10,004 nt of DNA from Fragilaria radians (taxonomy: Eukaryota; Bacillariophyta; Fragilariophyceae; Fragilariales; Fragilariaceae): positions 10,424-20,427 of the forward strand of contig CAAAJI010000487.1 in the NCBI GenBank assembly GCA_900642245.1. The letters run 5' to 3'. Below the pieces are notes generated by a model that saw nothing but the letters and a program-made list of their open reading frames with translations, was not told the origin of the DNA and ran no database searches. Within the stretch, counting starts at the first letter, position 1. Each line of letters opens with the position of its first letter. Shown here one piece after another: positions 1 to 7,774 of the stretch. The position numbers were made by a program, and so were the translations under genes.

Positions 1-1
1 T

Positions 2-631
2 GAAAGTGATTATGAAGATGAAGGAAAATTTAGACATCTTCGACATGGCCAGCAGCCTGATACAATACCCGGTATTCATGGTGAACCGACATTGCATCCA
101 TTTTGGGCTGCTGGATTTTCCTTTGCTCGTGGACATTTCGTCACCCAAGTTCCCTATGATCAATATCTGCCAATGGTATTTCAAGGGGAAGAGATTAGTA
201 TGGGACTTCGTGGCTTTACCTATGGGTATGATTATTACGCTCCTGAGAGATCGGTATGTTTTCATATCTACGCGGAAGGAGAAAACAAAGAAAAGCGCAA
301 CAGTGTGAAGTTATTTTGGGAGAATTCTGATCTATATGATGGAGCTGACGAAAAAGCCATGAAACGGTTGAATGGGATCATTGCCATGGGAGATCCAGCT
401 GATGAGTACGATCACACAGATGAAAAGAAATATGGTCTTGGAAAAGTCCGCACAACCAAGAAATTCTTTGATACATTCGGTATTCACACTAAAAATCAAA
501 CCGTAGAGAAAGGGCTGTGTTCCTTTGTGGGTAAGCCCATGATGAAGTTATTTCGGCCTCATTTTCGATCGAATAGAATGGGTATAAATTACGATGAAGT
601 TAATTTTCAGTACGTAGGTCCCGAGAAGAAA
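2..631 (+). repeat. Intragenic duplicate, copy 1 (GT60 module C-terminal part)
   Basis: This stretch aligns without a gap to 1364-1993 at a constant offset of 1362 bp (454 codons). By eye there are about 69 differences in 630 bases (about 89% identity), most of them at third codon positions, and about 18 differences in 210 residues. The least conserved part is a short acidic or polar stretch near residues 20-26. The upstream limit is not visible because the window begins inside the copy. Confidence 0.93.
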
Positions 632-2032
632 GCTGAAATCACGTTCGAAATTCTCCAAAAATTGTTCCCGATAATGGTAACTAACGACATGGAACAGATT
701 CTTCATCCTGGTCTTCTCTATGCCTTACAAAAGAATGAGACACAGCAGCTACCACGACAGTTGTCAGTACCCAAATTCTGGGACTCTCCAGCCTATGGAC
801 CTAGTGGTGTGCGAGAATATCTTGGGAATTATGGTGAACGATTAATCACACCTGAAGAGGCAGCGAACATTGGAAGTCTCTACAATGAAATGGAGACTAT
901 TTATATATCCGTTGCAAGCTATAGAGATCCAGAATGCAGATTGACTGTAGAATCTATTCTCGCTCGTGCTAAATATCCCCAAAGAATTCGTGTGGCAATC
1001 ATTGATCAACGAGCAAATGACGATCCAGAGTATTGCAGCCCGGAAACAAAATGCGAGGTAGATCCAGATCAGGCGTATTGCAAGCATTTGAAACAGATTG
1101 ATGTATATCACGTGGATGCTCCATTGTCCGTCGGTCCGGTGTTTGCAAGGCATTTAGCACATCGGATGTACCGGGGTGAATATTTTGCCATGCAAGTAGA
1201 TTCTCACGTTCGATTCATTGAGAATTGGGATGACGATTTGATTGGACAATGGAAATCGTCGAAAAATGAAATGGCAGTATTGACAACCTACTTATCCGAC
1301 ATCCTTGAGAGTATTGATCCCGTAAATCACACATCTTTGCGTGAAGGCCGGCCTATCATGTGCGATAGTGATTATGAAGATGAAGGAAAATTAAGGCATC
1401 TTCGTCATGGACAACAGCCTGAGGAAGAGCCAGATATTCGTGGCGAACCGACATTGCAACCGTTTTGGGCTGCTGGATTTTCGTTTGCTCGTGGTCATTT
1501 CGTAACTCAAGTTCCATATGATCAATATCTGCCAATGATCTTTCAGGGCGAAGAGATTAGTATGGGGCTGCGTGGCTTTACCTATGGGTATGATTATTAC
1601 GCTCCTGAGAGATCGGTATGCTTTCATATTTACGCGGAAGGAGAGAACAAAGAAAAGCGCAGCAACGTCAAGTTATTTTGGGAGAACTCTGATCTATATG
1701 ATGGAGCTGACGAAAAAGCCATGAAACGGCTGAACGGGATTATTGCCATGGGAGATCCAACAGATGAGTACGATCATACAGATGAAAAGAAATATGGTCT
1801 TGGTAAAGTCCGCACGACCAAGAAGTTCTTTGACACATTCGGTATACACACACAAAATCAAACAGTGGAGAAGGGATTGTGTTCCTTTGTAGGCAAGCCC
1901 ATGATGGATGTATTTCGACCTCATTTACGATCGAATAGAATGGGTATAAATTATGACGAAGTCGATTTTCAGTATGTAGGTCCCGAGGAAAAAGAAGAGG
2001 AAGCAGAAAGTGTGGAAGCTGAAGAATCATGA
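2..2032 (+). CDS. Tandem-module GT60 (Skp1-type) GlcNAc-transferase, 5' partial
   Basis: The frame is open from base 2 to the TGA at 2030-2032 (676 codons visible), and the N-terminus lies outside the window. Residues 1-210 are the C-terminal part of one GlcNAc-transferase module. Residues about 211-299 are a linker, and about 300-676 form a complete second module. Family hallmarks in module 2 are an S-x-A-S-Y-R-D-P-E-C start, a D-S-H metal-site motif at residues 400-402, an A-G-F-x-F motif, and G-E-E-I-S-M followed by a G-Y-D-x-x-A-P block; the last two also occur in module 1. The family (GT60, like Dictyostelium Skp1 GnT1) moves GlcNAc from UDP-GlcNAc to hydroxyproline or Ser/Thr. The acceptor here is unknown. 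No membrane segment is visible, and the tail is acidic (residues 664-676). An in-frame TTG at 92 is internal, not a start. The call of family is firm; the substrate is inference. Confidence 0.95.
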   Translation, partial: ESDYEDEGKFRHLRHGQQPDTIPGIHGEPTLHPFWAAGFSFARGHFVTQVPYDQYLPMVFQGEEISMGLRGFTYGYDYYAPERSVCFHIYAEGENKEKRNSVKLFWENSDLYDGADEKAMKRLNGIIAMGDPADEYDHTDEKKYGLGKVRTTKKFFDTFGIHTKNQTVEKGLCSFVGKPMMKLFRPHFRSNRMGINYDEVNFQYVGPEKKAEITFEILQKLFPIMVTNDMEQILHPGLLYALQKNETQQLPRQLSVPKFWDSPAYGPSGVREYLGNYGERLITPEEAANIGSLYNEMETIYISVASYRDPECRLTVESILARAKYPQRIRVAIIDQRANDDPEYCSPETKCEVDPDQAYCKHLKQIDVYHVDAPLSVGPVFARHLAHRMYRGEYFAMQVDSHVRFIENWDDDLIGQWKSSKNEMAVLTTYLSDILESIDPVNHTSLREGRPIMCDSDYEDEGKLRHLRHGQQPEEEPDIRGEPTLQPFWAAGFSFARGHFVTQVPYDQYLPMIFQGEEISMGLRGFTYGYDYYAPERSVCFHIYAEGENKEKRSNVKLFWENSDLYDGADEKAMKRLNGIIAMGDPTDEYDHTDEKKYGLGKVRTTKKFFDTFGIHTQNQTVEKGLCSFVGKPMMDVFRPHLRSNRMGINYDEVDFQYVGPEEKEEEAESVEAEES
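1364..1993 (+). repeat. Intragenic duplicate, copy 2 (GT60 module C-terminal part)
   Basis: Second copy of the unit at 2-631, in the same reading frame. Similarity ends at the conserved G-P-E-x-K. Copy 1 then continues into the inter-module linker, whereas copy 2 ends in an acidic Glu-rich tail and a stop. The scattered, mainly synonymous differences argue against an assembly duplicate. Confidence 0.93.
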
Positions 2033-2040
2033 CTTTAATT

Positions 2041-3860
2041 TTACTCGCTTTCTTCCTGTAGAACTTTCCATACACCTTTTTTACTGCTATACCTAGCAAT
2101 GCCTGTTATTAGTTGCGTTGTCATGAAGACAAAGAGTGCGATCCAAATTCTGTTGAGCGTAATACTGATACCTGCCATAGAAAATGCCTTGATTAATCCA
2201 ACACAGGCAAAGTTTGCTGCCCACATGGCAATCATTGTGTATTTCCAATCAAGCCCACCCATAATCACTCCATTGACAGGATAACAAAGACCCTTGGCTG
2301 TCTGTGTAGCCAGCACTATTGGGAATATAGACGCTGCAGCGGCACGAACATTCACATCTGTCGTGAGGCCAGATAAAATTGAATCGCGTTGAAAGTAGGT
2401 AGTCAATGAAAGTAGTGCAGCGACACTTCCTCCGAGAAAAATCGAACCATTGATCAAATGCCGAATCAATGCTGCCTTGACTTTTGGTGTATACGATGTC
2501 TCATCCGAAAGTTCTCGACTAGAAGAAAATAGCAACAGGGAGGAGAAGTATGAGAGATGAGAATCGAGAGCAGTACGGACCCTACAAGTTCTCATACTTA
2601 CGCTAATAGTGTCTGTACCGCAACTGCCACTGCCTCACAAATCTGTGTAGTAGCAAATCCCAATTGGAATGTCAAGTTGTAGGCGGCAGCACCGACAGCT
2701 CCCAACAAGGCTGCCTGCCGAGCGCAGACCGCATAGGCAAATACTTTTCCAAACGTTCGTATCAATACCAAGGAACCTGCTTCTAAATATTTTGAAAGTG
2801 CAGTTTTCAGTTCCTTCCCCTGTCCCCATATACTATCCATGAATGGGACGTTATTACGATGGAGTGCAACCAACAGGGGGATGAGTGCCACAGTTTGTGC
2901 AATGGCTGTTCCAGCCGCCGCACCGGATGCTCCCCAGTGAAAGGTAAAGATAAACAGTGGATCCAAAATAATGTTGAGTACCGTAAAGAGTAGGGAATAG
3001 AGGAGAGGCGTACGTGTATTGCCCAATCCTCGAAAGATCCCATTGGTAACCAACCAAAGAGTGGCAGCCGGCGTTCCAAAGGCACGAACCCGAAGGTAGG
3101 ACAGTGCCGACTGCCACATGGGATTTGTGGGACCCTCCAATCCCATCCCCCGAAGTATAGTAGAGGATAGGAGAGAATAGACAACAAGTTGTACCATCCC
3201 GACTGTTAGGGCCAACAGTAATGCAGATGAGACTGCGAGGGATAATTCTTTGTTGTTGTAATTGTTATCCATATTTGTAGTATCCTTTGTTGTTGTTATT
3301 GTTGTTGATAATGTGATGATATTATCCTTGGTTTCATCCATAGGATCATCCTTATCCTTGGTTCGTGATTTTCCATCTTGTGATGCCACCAAGGATATAC
3401 TTGTCCGTAATAAGGGATCATTGTATAATTTGGACACTGCATAATGTGCGGATATGGCAACTCCAGCACCTCCCAAGACTTCTGGTCCCAATCGACCCAA
3501 ATAGGCTGTATCTACCAAGGATGCCAATGGTTCTGCCGCAAGTTGAATCAAGGCTGGTATACCAATCGAAAGGAATTCCTTGGATAATTGATTACGTTTC
3601 TTTTGAAGAATCATGAATGGTGTTTCTTTATTCGTAGTATCATTCGTATTGTTATTATCATTTTGATCTGTATCAGAAGTTAATGATTGACGTAATTGTT
3701 GTTGAAATGGTTGTTGTCGTCCTGGATGCAATGATTTTATGATCGATGGAAGAATGTGTGTCCGATGAGAATTAGGAACAACGAATGAAAGTACCGAAGG
3801 AAGAATAGTATGAATAAGGATCCAAAGGATACAAACAATCATCATGGTTGGATATCTCAT
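2041..3860 (-). CDS. MATE-family efflux transporter (DinF/EDS5/FRD3 type), two exons, probably plastid-directed
   Basis: Read as complement(join(2041..2518,2602..3860)): 579 codons including TAA, 578 residues. Joining the exons at a GT-AG intron restores one frame through the expected A-R-E-L stretch. MATE proteins are multi-pass antiporters that export organic anions or drugs in exchange for H+ or Na+; plant DinF-type members carry citrate or salicylate. Visible marks are P-L-A-S-L-V-D-T-A-Y-L-G in the first helix pair, R-G-L-G-N-T-R-T-P-L in the middle, and G-G-L-D-W-K-Y near the end. The MATE core begins near residue 92. Residues 1-25 are a signal-like hydrophobic segment followed by F-V-V-P, and residues 49-80 are Gln/Asn/Thr-rich. 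A hydrophilic Asp/Thr/Asn-rich insert of about 45 residues follows the first helix pair. The ATG at 3860 was chosen because it is the first ATG in frame and is also kept in the decayed copy at 8780. The transported substrate is unknown. Confidence 0.94.
2519..2601 (-). other. Intron of the MATE gene (83 nt)
   Basis: On the minus strand the donor is GTAAGT just after a TTA-GC context and the acceptor is a pyrimidine-rich TTCTTCTAG. Splicing joins GC to T as an Ala codon followed by R-E-L and keeps the MATE homology continuous. Without splicing, the donor itself makes a TAA stop directly after residue 420. Length and sites are typical of short stramenopile introns. Confidence 0.93.
3786..3860 (-). 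other. Predicted signal / plastid-targeting presequence of the MATE protein
   Basis: Residues 1-25 of the MATE protein have a short start, a hydrophobic core (I-V-C-I-L-W-I-L-I-H) and a P-S-V-L-S|F-V-V-P junction. Diatom plastid preproteins use a signal peptide followed by a transit peptide, with a conserved Phe right after the cleavage site (the ASAFAP motif). S|F-x-x-P fits this loosely. The next 60 residues are rich in Ser, Gln, Arg and Asn, as a transit-like linker could be. A plain secretory signal is the alternative. Confidence 0.55.
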
Positions 3861-4510
3861 GAGGAGAAGACGACACGAGTGATTTTGATATGATCTCACA
3901 GGAACAAGTAAGGACTGTTTTTTAAAAGATCCAAAAAATTATACGGACGGTTTTTAGCAGTTAGGGATGAATCTTAAAACCAAATGTTGAAACGACAAAA
4001 ATAGAAAAGGGATTCCGAAAGTGTCAAGAAATGAATATAATATATATTTCGGATGGAATGGAAGGTTATGGTCCAACAAAAAAAGTAGAAATACAGGTGC
4101 TAGGTTTTTTAGACGATCCAAATAATCCACAACCACATTTCCATTTGGTGACTATTTTACGGGAAAAATTGATGATGCCAATCAACAAAAAGGGAACAAG
4201 ATAATGCCTGATAAATGGAAATGATAAAGAGAGCAATCAAGATTTATAGTGAAGAGCAAGTTGGGGAACTACAATGTTAGTCAAATTTCCCAATTTCTAC
4301 AACAACTCTCTATGTACATTTGTAATTTGTCAATTTGAAAAAACGAAAAATAATTGTGCATCATAGTCGCCTATCAATCCATGGATGCACAAATCCAAAA
4401 TTTGGGATTCATATGAATGCCATAAGATATATATATACATAGTTATAGAAAAACAATCAAATATTATAATATAATGCAAGTTTTTCACTAAAGATGTGCT
4501 TCAGAAAGAT

Positions 4511-4534
4511 CCAATATATTTTTGTATATATTGG
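4511..4534. repeat. Perfect inverted repeat, 9-bp arms and 6-nt loop
   Basis: CCAATATAT and its reverse complement ATATATTGG are separated by TTTTGT. The hairpin lies at the edge where similarity to the downstream duplicate resumes (about 4533-4536), so it may mark an insertion or deletion breakpoint. AT-rich DNA makes such repeats common, and a chance origin is possible. Confidence 0.6.
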
Positions 4535-5044
4535 TCAAAACCATCAACAATCAAAGATTCAAGACAGGCATGATTCCTCATCAATCTTCCAACACAACTG
4601 AGAGAAGTAGGAATGAGCATGTTGAAATCACTAGAAATATCTAGCTTAAATTTAACTATAAATGCTGCAAGCTTTTCCAGTTAGAATGAATTGAGCACTA
4701 CACTATATGAGTTGTTGGAAGTAAGAGAAGAATCAACACCAATCCATACTGCATGAAAATTAACAATTTTGTTATTGTATCTATGTATGGTAAGGTTAAC
4801 TATTTTAGCATTTTCTAAAAGTATCAATGTTACTTTGCTATCCAATCTTTGGGATTTAGAGGAAGAAAACGTGAATAGACAATCCAAGTTATCGTTACAA
4901 ACATTAAGAAAGGTGATGATGATATAGCAAAGAAAAGTACAAAACACAATTAAACTGGGAGACAAAGTCTCAACACCCCAGTTGAGTTTGTTCATGAATA
5001 GGAGGAGCATGAATTGTACAAGAAGTGACAAGGAGAGGAGTGGG

Positions 5045-5065
5045 AGTAGTAGTAGTAGTAGTAGT
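5045..5065. repeat. (AGT)7 microsatellite
   Basis: Seven uninterrupted AGT units lie about 115 bp upstream of the GT-like gene start. On the minus strand they read as a run of Leu codons and create the spurious hydrophobic ORF at 4681-5112. Confidence 0.95.
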
Positions 5066-5179
5066 AATGAATATACTTTACCGTTCCATATCCGCAAGTA
5101 CGAAGAGTACATGGGAAAAAATGACCGAGCAACATTGATGAAACGAAATTGATAGTTTGTTGTTGACTTGATACAAAAT

Positions 5180-6624
5180 ATGAAAGGTCGACAACAACAA
5201 CAACAACAACAACAACATGCAGGAAGAATGTCTAGGACTCATCATCATTCTAGTCCTGCTACAAGATCGAAAAGTTACTTCAAATTAATTGTGACAATAC
5301 TCTTTCTTATTGTTGTCATTATGGTCCTGCGTAACCCTCGAATTCCAGAAGGAACCAGGAAACAAACAAACAAACAAGATACGTTACATTCTACAGTCAC
5401 ATGGGGAATCAATCGTTCGCATCCATCAATAGGGAATACTACTCCTGTGTCAAAGCCGAAAGGTACGTTGGAATGAAAAACGCAGATAAAACTTCGTGTT
5501 ATACTCTTTTCTTACGGACAAATTGCACCATGGAATCCGATATTATTCTTATTTGCTATATTTTTGTAGTTCGGAAGGAGGAAGATATTAGTAAAGCTGC
5601 CACAGTCATGGGGATGGCAATTGATATAGGGGATGACATGAAACGATTCGTCAATTCCTTACGCGCGACTGGATATCTAGGGCACATCATTTTGGGAGTT
5701 CGACATGATATTGATAATGATACATTGCAATACATGAAACAGAATCGTGTCATCCCCAAGTTACTTGAATTCTCAAACTGTACCTTTGAACCCTTTATCA
5801 CTGAGGAAACATCAAAGGAAGAGGCGATTTCACTTCATGATATGGGGTTGACTATCTGTATAAAGTCATATCCTGATATTAAGGATCGGTGGGCCAAATT
5901 TCCATTGGGACGAGATTGGTTGGAGGAATGTCCCACCTGTACCGGTCCTGTATTGATATCCGATGTCCGAGATGCATACTTCCAACGAAATCCATTTGGT
6001 CCTGATCAACCAGAAGTGAAGGGCCTACAAGTCTTTGAGGAACATCCCAATATGACAACTGCAAATTGGCTCGTTGATTGGCCTGTGGGAGATTGCAAGG
6101 GTGTTCATTTCTACAAGCCCATGCTTTGCTCTGGATCTACTATTGGCACTCGTGAGGCCATGATCAAGTATTGTATCACCATGTATGAAGAAATGAAACG
6201 ATGGATTCAAGATCCTAAATGTCGTTTCAAAACATTGGCAGACGATCAAAGTATACATAATTGGTTATTCTACAATGGTGACTTTGGTCCCGATGCCGTC
6301 GCAATTACGAATCGTGAGGGTATAGTCAATACTGTCGGATTTGAGGGTGGTCAGATATCCGAAGCTCATCGGAATAAAATGTATGCCATGAATGCGTCCG
6401 ATCCAGAAGCAGAACCTTATGAGGGTGCATCGGATCGAACATGGGCATCCCCCAAAAAATATGGAATTGTCAATGAAAATGGAGAGTTTACCAACTTTGA
6501 CGGATCCGTATCAGCTGTGGTTCATCAATTTGATCGATTAGGCCTGCCATTAATATTTTGGTTGAATAAGCGAGAGGAAGCTTGGAAGAATAACTCATTC
6601 ATAAAGTCAAACAATGGTGCATAG
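5180..6624 (+). CDS. Type II membrane, glycosyltransferase-like protein, two exons
   Basis: Read as join(5180..5462,5570..6624): 446 codons including TAG, 445 residues. The ATG at 5180 is the first in frame after the stop at 5153; the TTG at 5168 is not a plausible eukaryotic start. Residues 1-35 form a basic cytosolic tail with eight Gln in a row (5-12) and three His. Residues 36-50 are a hydrophobic anchor, and the rest should be luminal with several N-glycosylation sequons (N-C-T, N-M-T, N-A-S). In the catalytic-looking part, S-D-V-R-D (Asp226 and Asp229) sits in a V-L-I-S-D strand, as the metal-binding DxD of GT-A enzymes does. C-S-G-S-T-I-G-T and A-D-D-Q (Asp319, Asp320) follow, a pattern seen in poorly characterised algal GT-like proteins. 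This suggests a Golgi glycosyltransferase. Donor and acceptor are unknown and I cannot name a CAZy family. The exon structure is firm; function is inference. Confidence 0.88.
5191..5217 (+). repeat. (ACA)9 coding microsatellite giving poly-Gln
   Basis: A perfect trinucleotide run encodes eight consecutive Gln in the cytosolic tail, then His. All Gln codons are CAA, so the tract is slippage-prone and its length may vary between strains. Confidence 0.95.
5463..5569 (+). other. Intron of the type II GT-like gene (107 nt, phase 1)
   Basis: The donor AAAG|GTACGT and the acceptor TATATTTTTGTAG|TTCGG join exon 1 (anchor and stem) to exon 2 (catalytic-like part) as ...P-K-V-R-K-E-E-D.... The exon 1 frame would otherwise stop at 5474-5476 inside the intron. 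The exon 2 frame happens to be open through the intron back to an ATG at 5401. Confidence 0.9.
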
Positions 6625-7133
6625 GCCTAACATTTTTGGTAAAAGGAAGTTTCATATCAACATGGTCTACATGGATTATCATAACATTGGATTGAATTGG
6701 TCTCTCTCTTTTGAGGACTAGTAGACAATATCACCTATCTGGTAGCTCAACAAAGGTTTTGATCTTTGGAGTAACTTTTTCGTGACACATAAATCTTCTT
6801 CTGACTCTCTACAGGTCATCTTCATTCCTAAGTTACTCCTTGTTATACTATCTGCAAAGAATGACAATTATTGTACTTCATCATAGAGGAAAACCTATAA
6901 AGTAGACTGTAATTGTACTTGCTCTAAAGACTAGTAAGCCCAGCCAACTTCCTTTAGCGTGTGCTACAAGTGGGTATACTGAAACACAGCCAATATTGCA
7001 GACTGCTCTAAGCTGCTCTGAGAGTTTATATAAATTGTAAATTATGATCTAAAAAGTTAATTTTATCCTAGATCTCTTGTGAATCAATTGCAACGTGTTT
7101 CCTTGACCATGTAGTCTCTTTTTCTTACGTGTT

Positions 7134-7220
7134 AGATTCAACACTTAACATTTAGACTTTGTGATCTTAGATTCATCAATTGTGAATCTTGATAGATTCC
7201 TGTATGTTACTTAGGAATCT
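7134..7220. repeat. Cluster of AGATTC/GAATCT inverted repeats
   Basis: AGATTCA (7169-7175) pairs with TGAATCT (7183-7189) across a 7-nt spacer. AGATTCC (7194-7200) pairs with GGAATCT (7214-7220). Another AGATTCA lies at 7134 and a TGAATCA near 7080. Spacing is irregular. This could be a worn repeat or LTR fragment, or chance in AT-rich DNA. Confidence 0.4.
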
Positions 7221-7774
7221 GTAATAGTTATTCCTGCAGTATTGATATGACAGTCCTGAAAAGATATTAAATGATCTTCTTCATTTATAAGCAATATTCA
7301 GAATCACTAAATTCATATAAGGCTATGTCTTAATTGAATTTGTGGAAGGTATAGAAAGAATGGTTACCTATGTGATCTATTCTAGTTTTGGATGAGTAAA
7401 TATAAGAATATTTATTCTACTATTGTTTACTATGTACTAATGATAACTTTGGACGTCTCCAGTATCGGTACCACACACATCTCTTAACCTTAGTAATTTA
7501 TTATCTAAATTGCAGTATCTCAGAAGAATGGAAACTGGGATATTTGGAAGATATATAACTGCCATAACCATTCTTGAAATGAAACTATTCAATATGCCAA
7601 CATTCAACAATCAAAGGAAGCTGAATGAGAACACATAAGTGCTTTGGATGAGAGTGGGATGGAACCAAAAGCTATCTTATGCATTTTAAAAGCAGAATTC
7701 AACAATCAACACAACAGCTTGCAAATTATACAGTTTGCTCACTAATTGTATGAAACAATGTTCTAAGTGGCAGC

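Larger units (their letters stand above)
3674..5115. repeat. Source copy of a decayed direct duplication (MATE 5' end plus divergent promoter)
   Basis: Blocks in this interval match 8612-9370 in the same order and orientation. Block 1, 3674-3960, matches 8612-8868, with the MATE ATG at 3860 matching the ATG at 8780. Block 2, about 4536-4770, matches about 8873-9112. A weaker stretch near 5064-5110 matches about 9326-9370. The segment at about 3962-4532 has no counterpart in the other copy. Identity is roughly 70-75% by eye with many small gaps, so the duplication is old. Confidence 0.75.
3861..5179. promoter_or_regulatory. Divergent intergenic region with the promoters of the MATE and type II GT-like genes
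   Basis: About 1.3 kb of AT-rich DNA lies between two start codons that point away from each other, so it must hold both promoters and 5' UTRs. No core promoter motif can be assigned. AT-only stretches occur near 4428-4475. The only long ORF here, on the minus strand at 4681-5112, is explained by an (AGT)n tract and is not conserved in the duplicate. I see no RNA gene. Confidence 0.6.

Noticed and set aside
842..1924. Minus-strand ORFs opposite the GT60 gene
   Set aside because: They are shadows of the conserved GT60 coding frame. One recurs in copy 2 only because the DNA is duplicated.
2635..3616. Extra ORFs on both strands across the MATE gene
   Set aside because: They are alternative frames of the MATE exon, without domains of their own.
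2041..3899. Two separate MATE half-genes, or a frameshifted MATE pseudogene
   Set aside because: GTAAGT and TTCTTCTAG sites 83 nt apart restore one continuous MATE frame, so this is splicing, not a break.
3954..4136. Minus-strand 60-codon ORF upstream of the MATE gene
   Set aside because: It is short, without motifs, in the AT-rich promoter region, and has no counterpart in the duplicated copy.
4681..5112. Minus-strand ORF of 143 codons with a signal-like Leu-rich start
   Set aside because: The hydrophobic run comes from the (AGT)7 microsatellite. Much of the ORF lies in the promoter block that is duplicated at 8873-9370, where similarity is at the DNA level with many gaps and no conserved frame.
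5401..6624. Exon 2 frame alone as the full GT-like gene starting at 5401
   Set aside because: A good GT-AG intron joins it to an upstream exon that supplies the membrane anchor. The first 56 codons of this reading are stem and intron sequence in the wrong frame.
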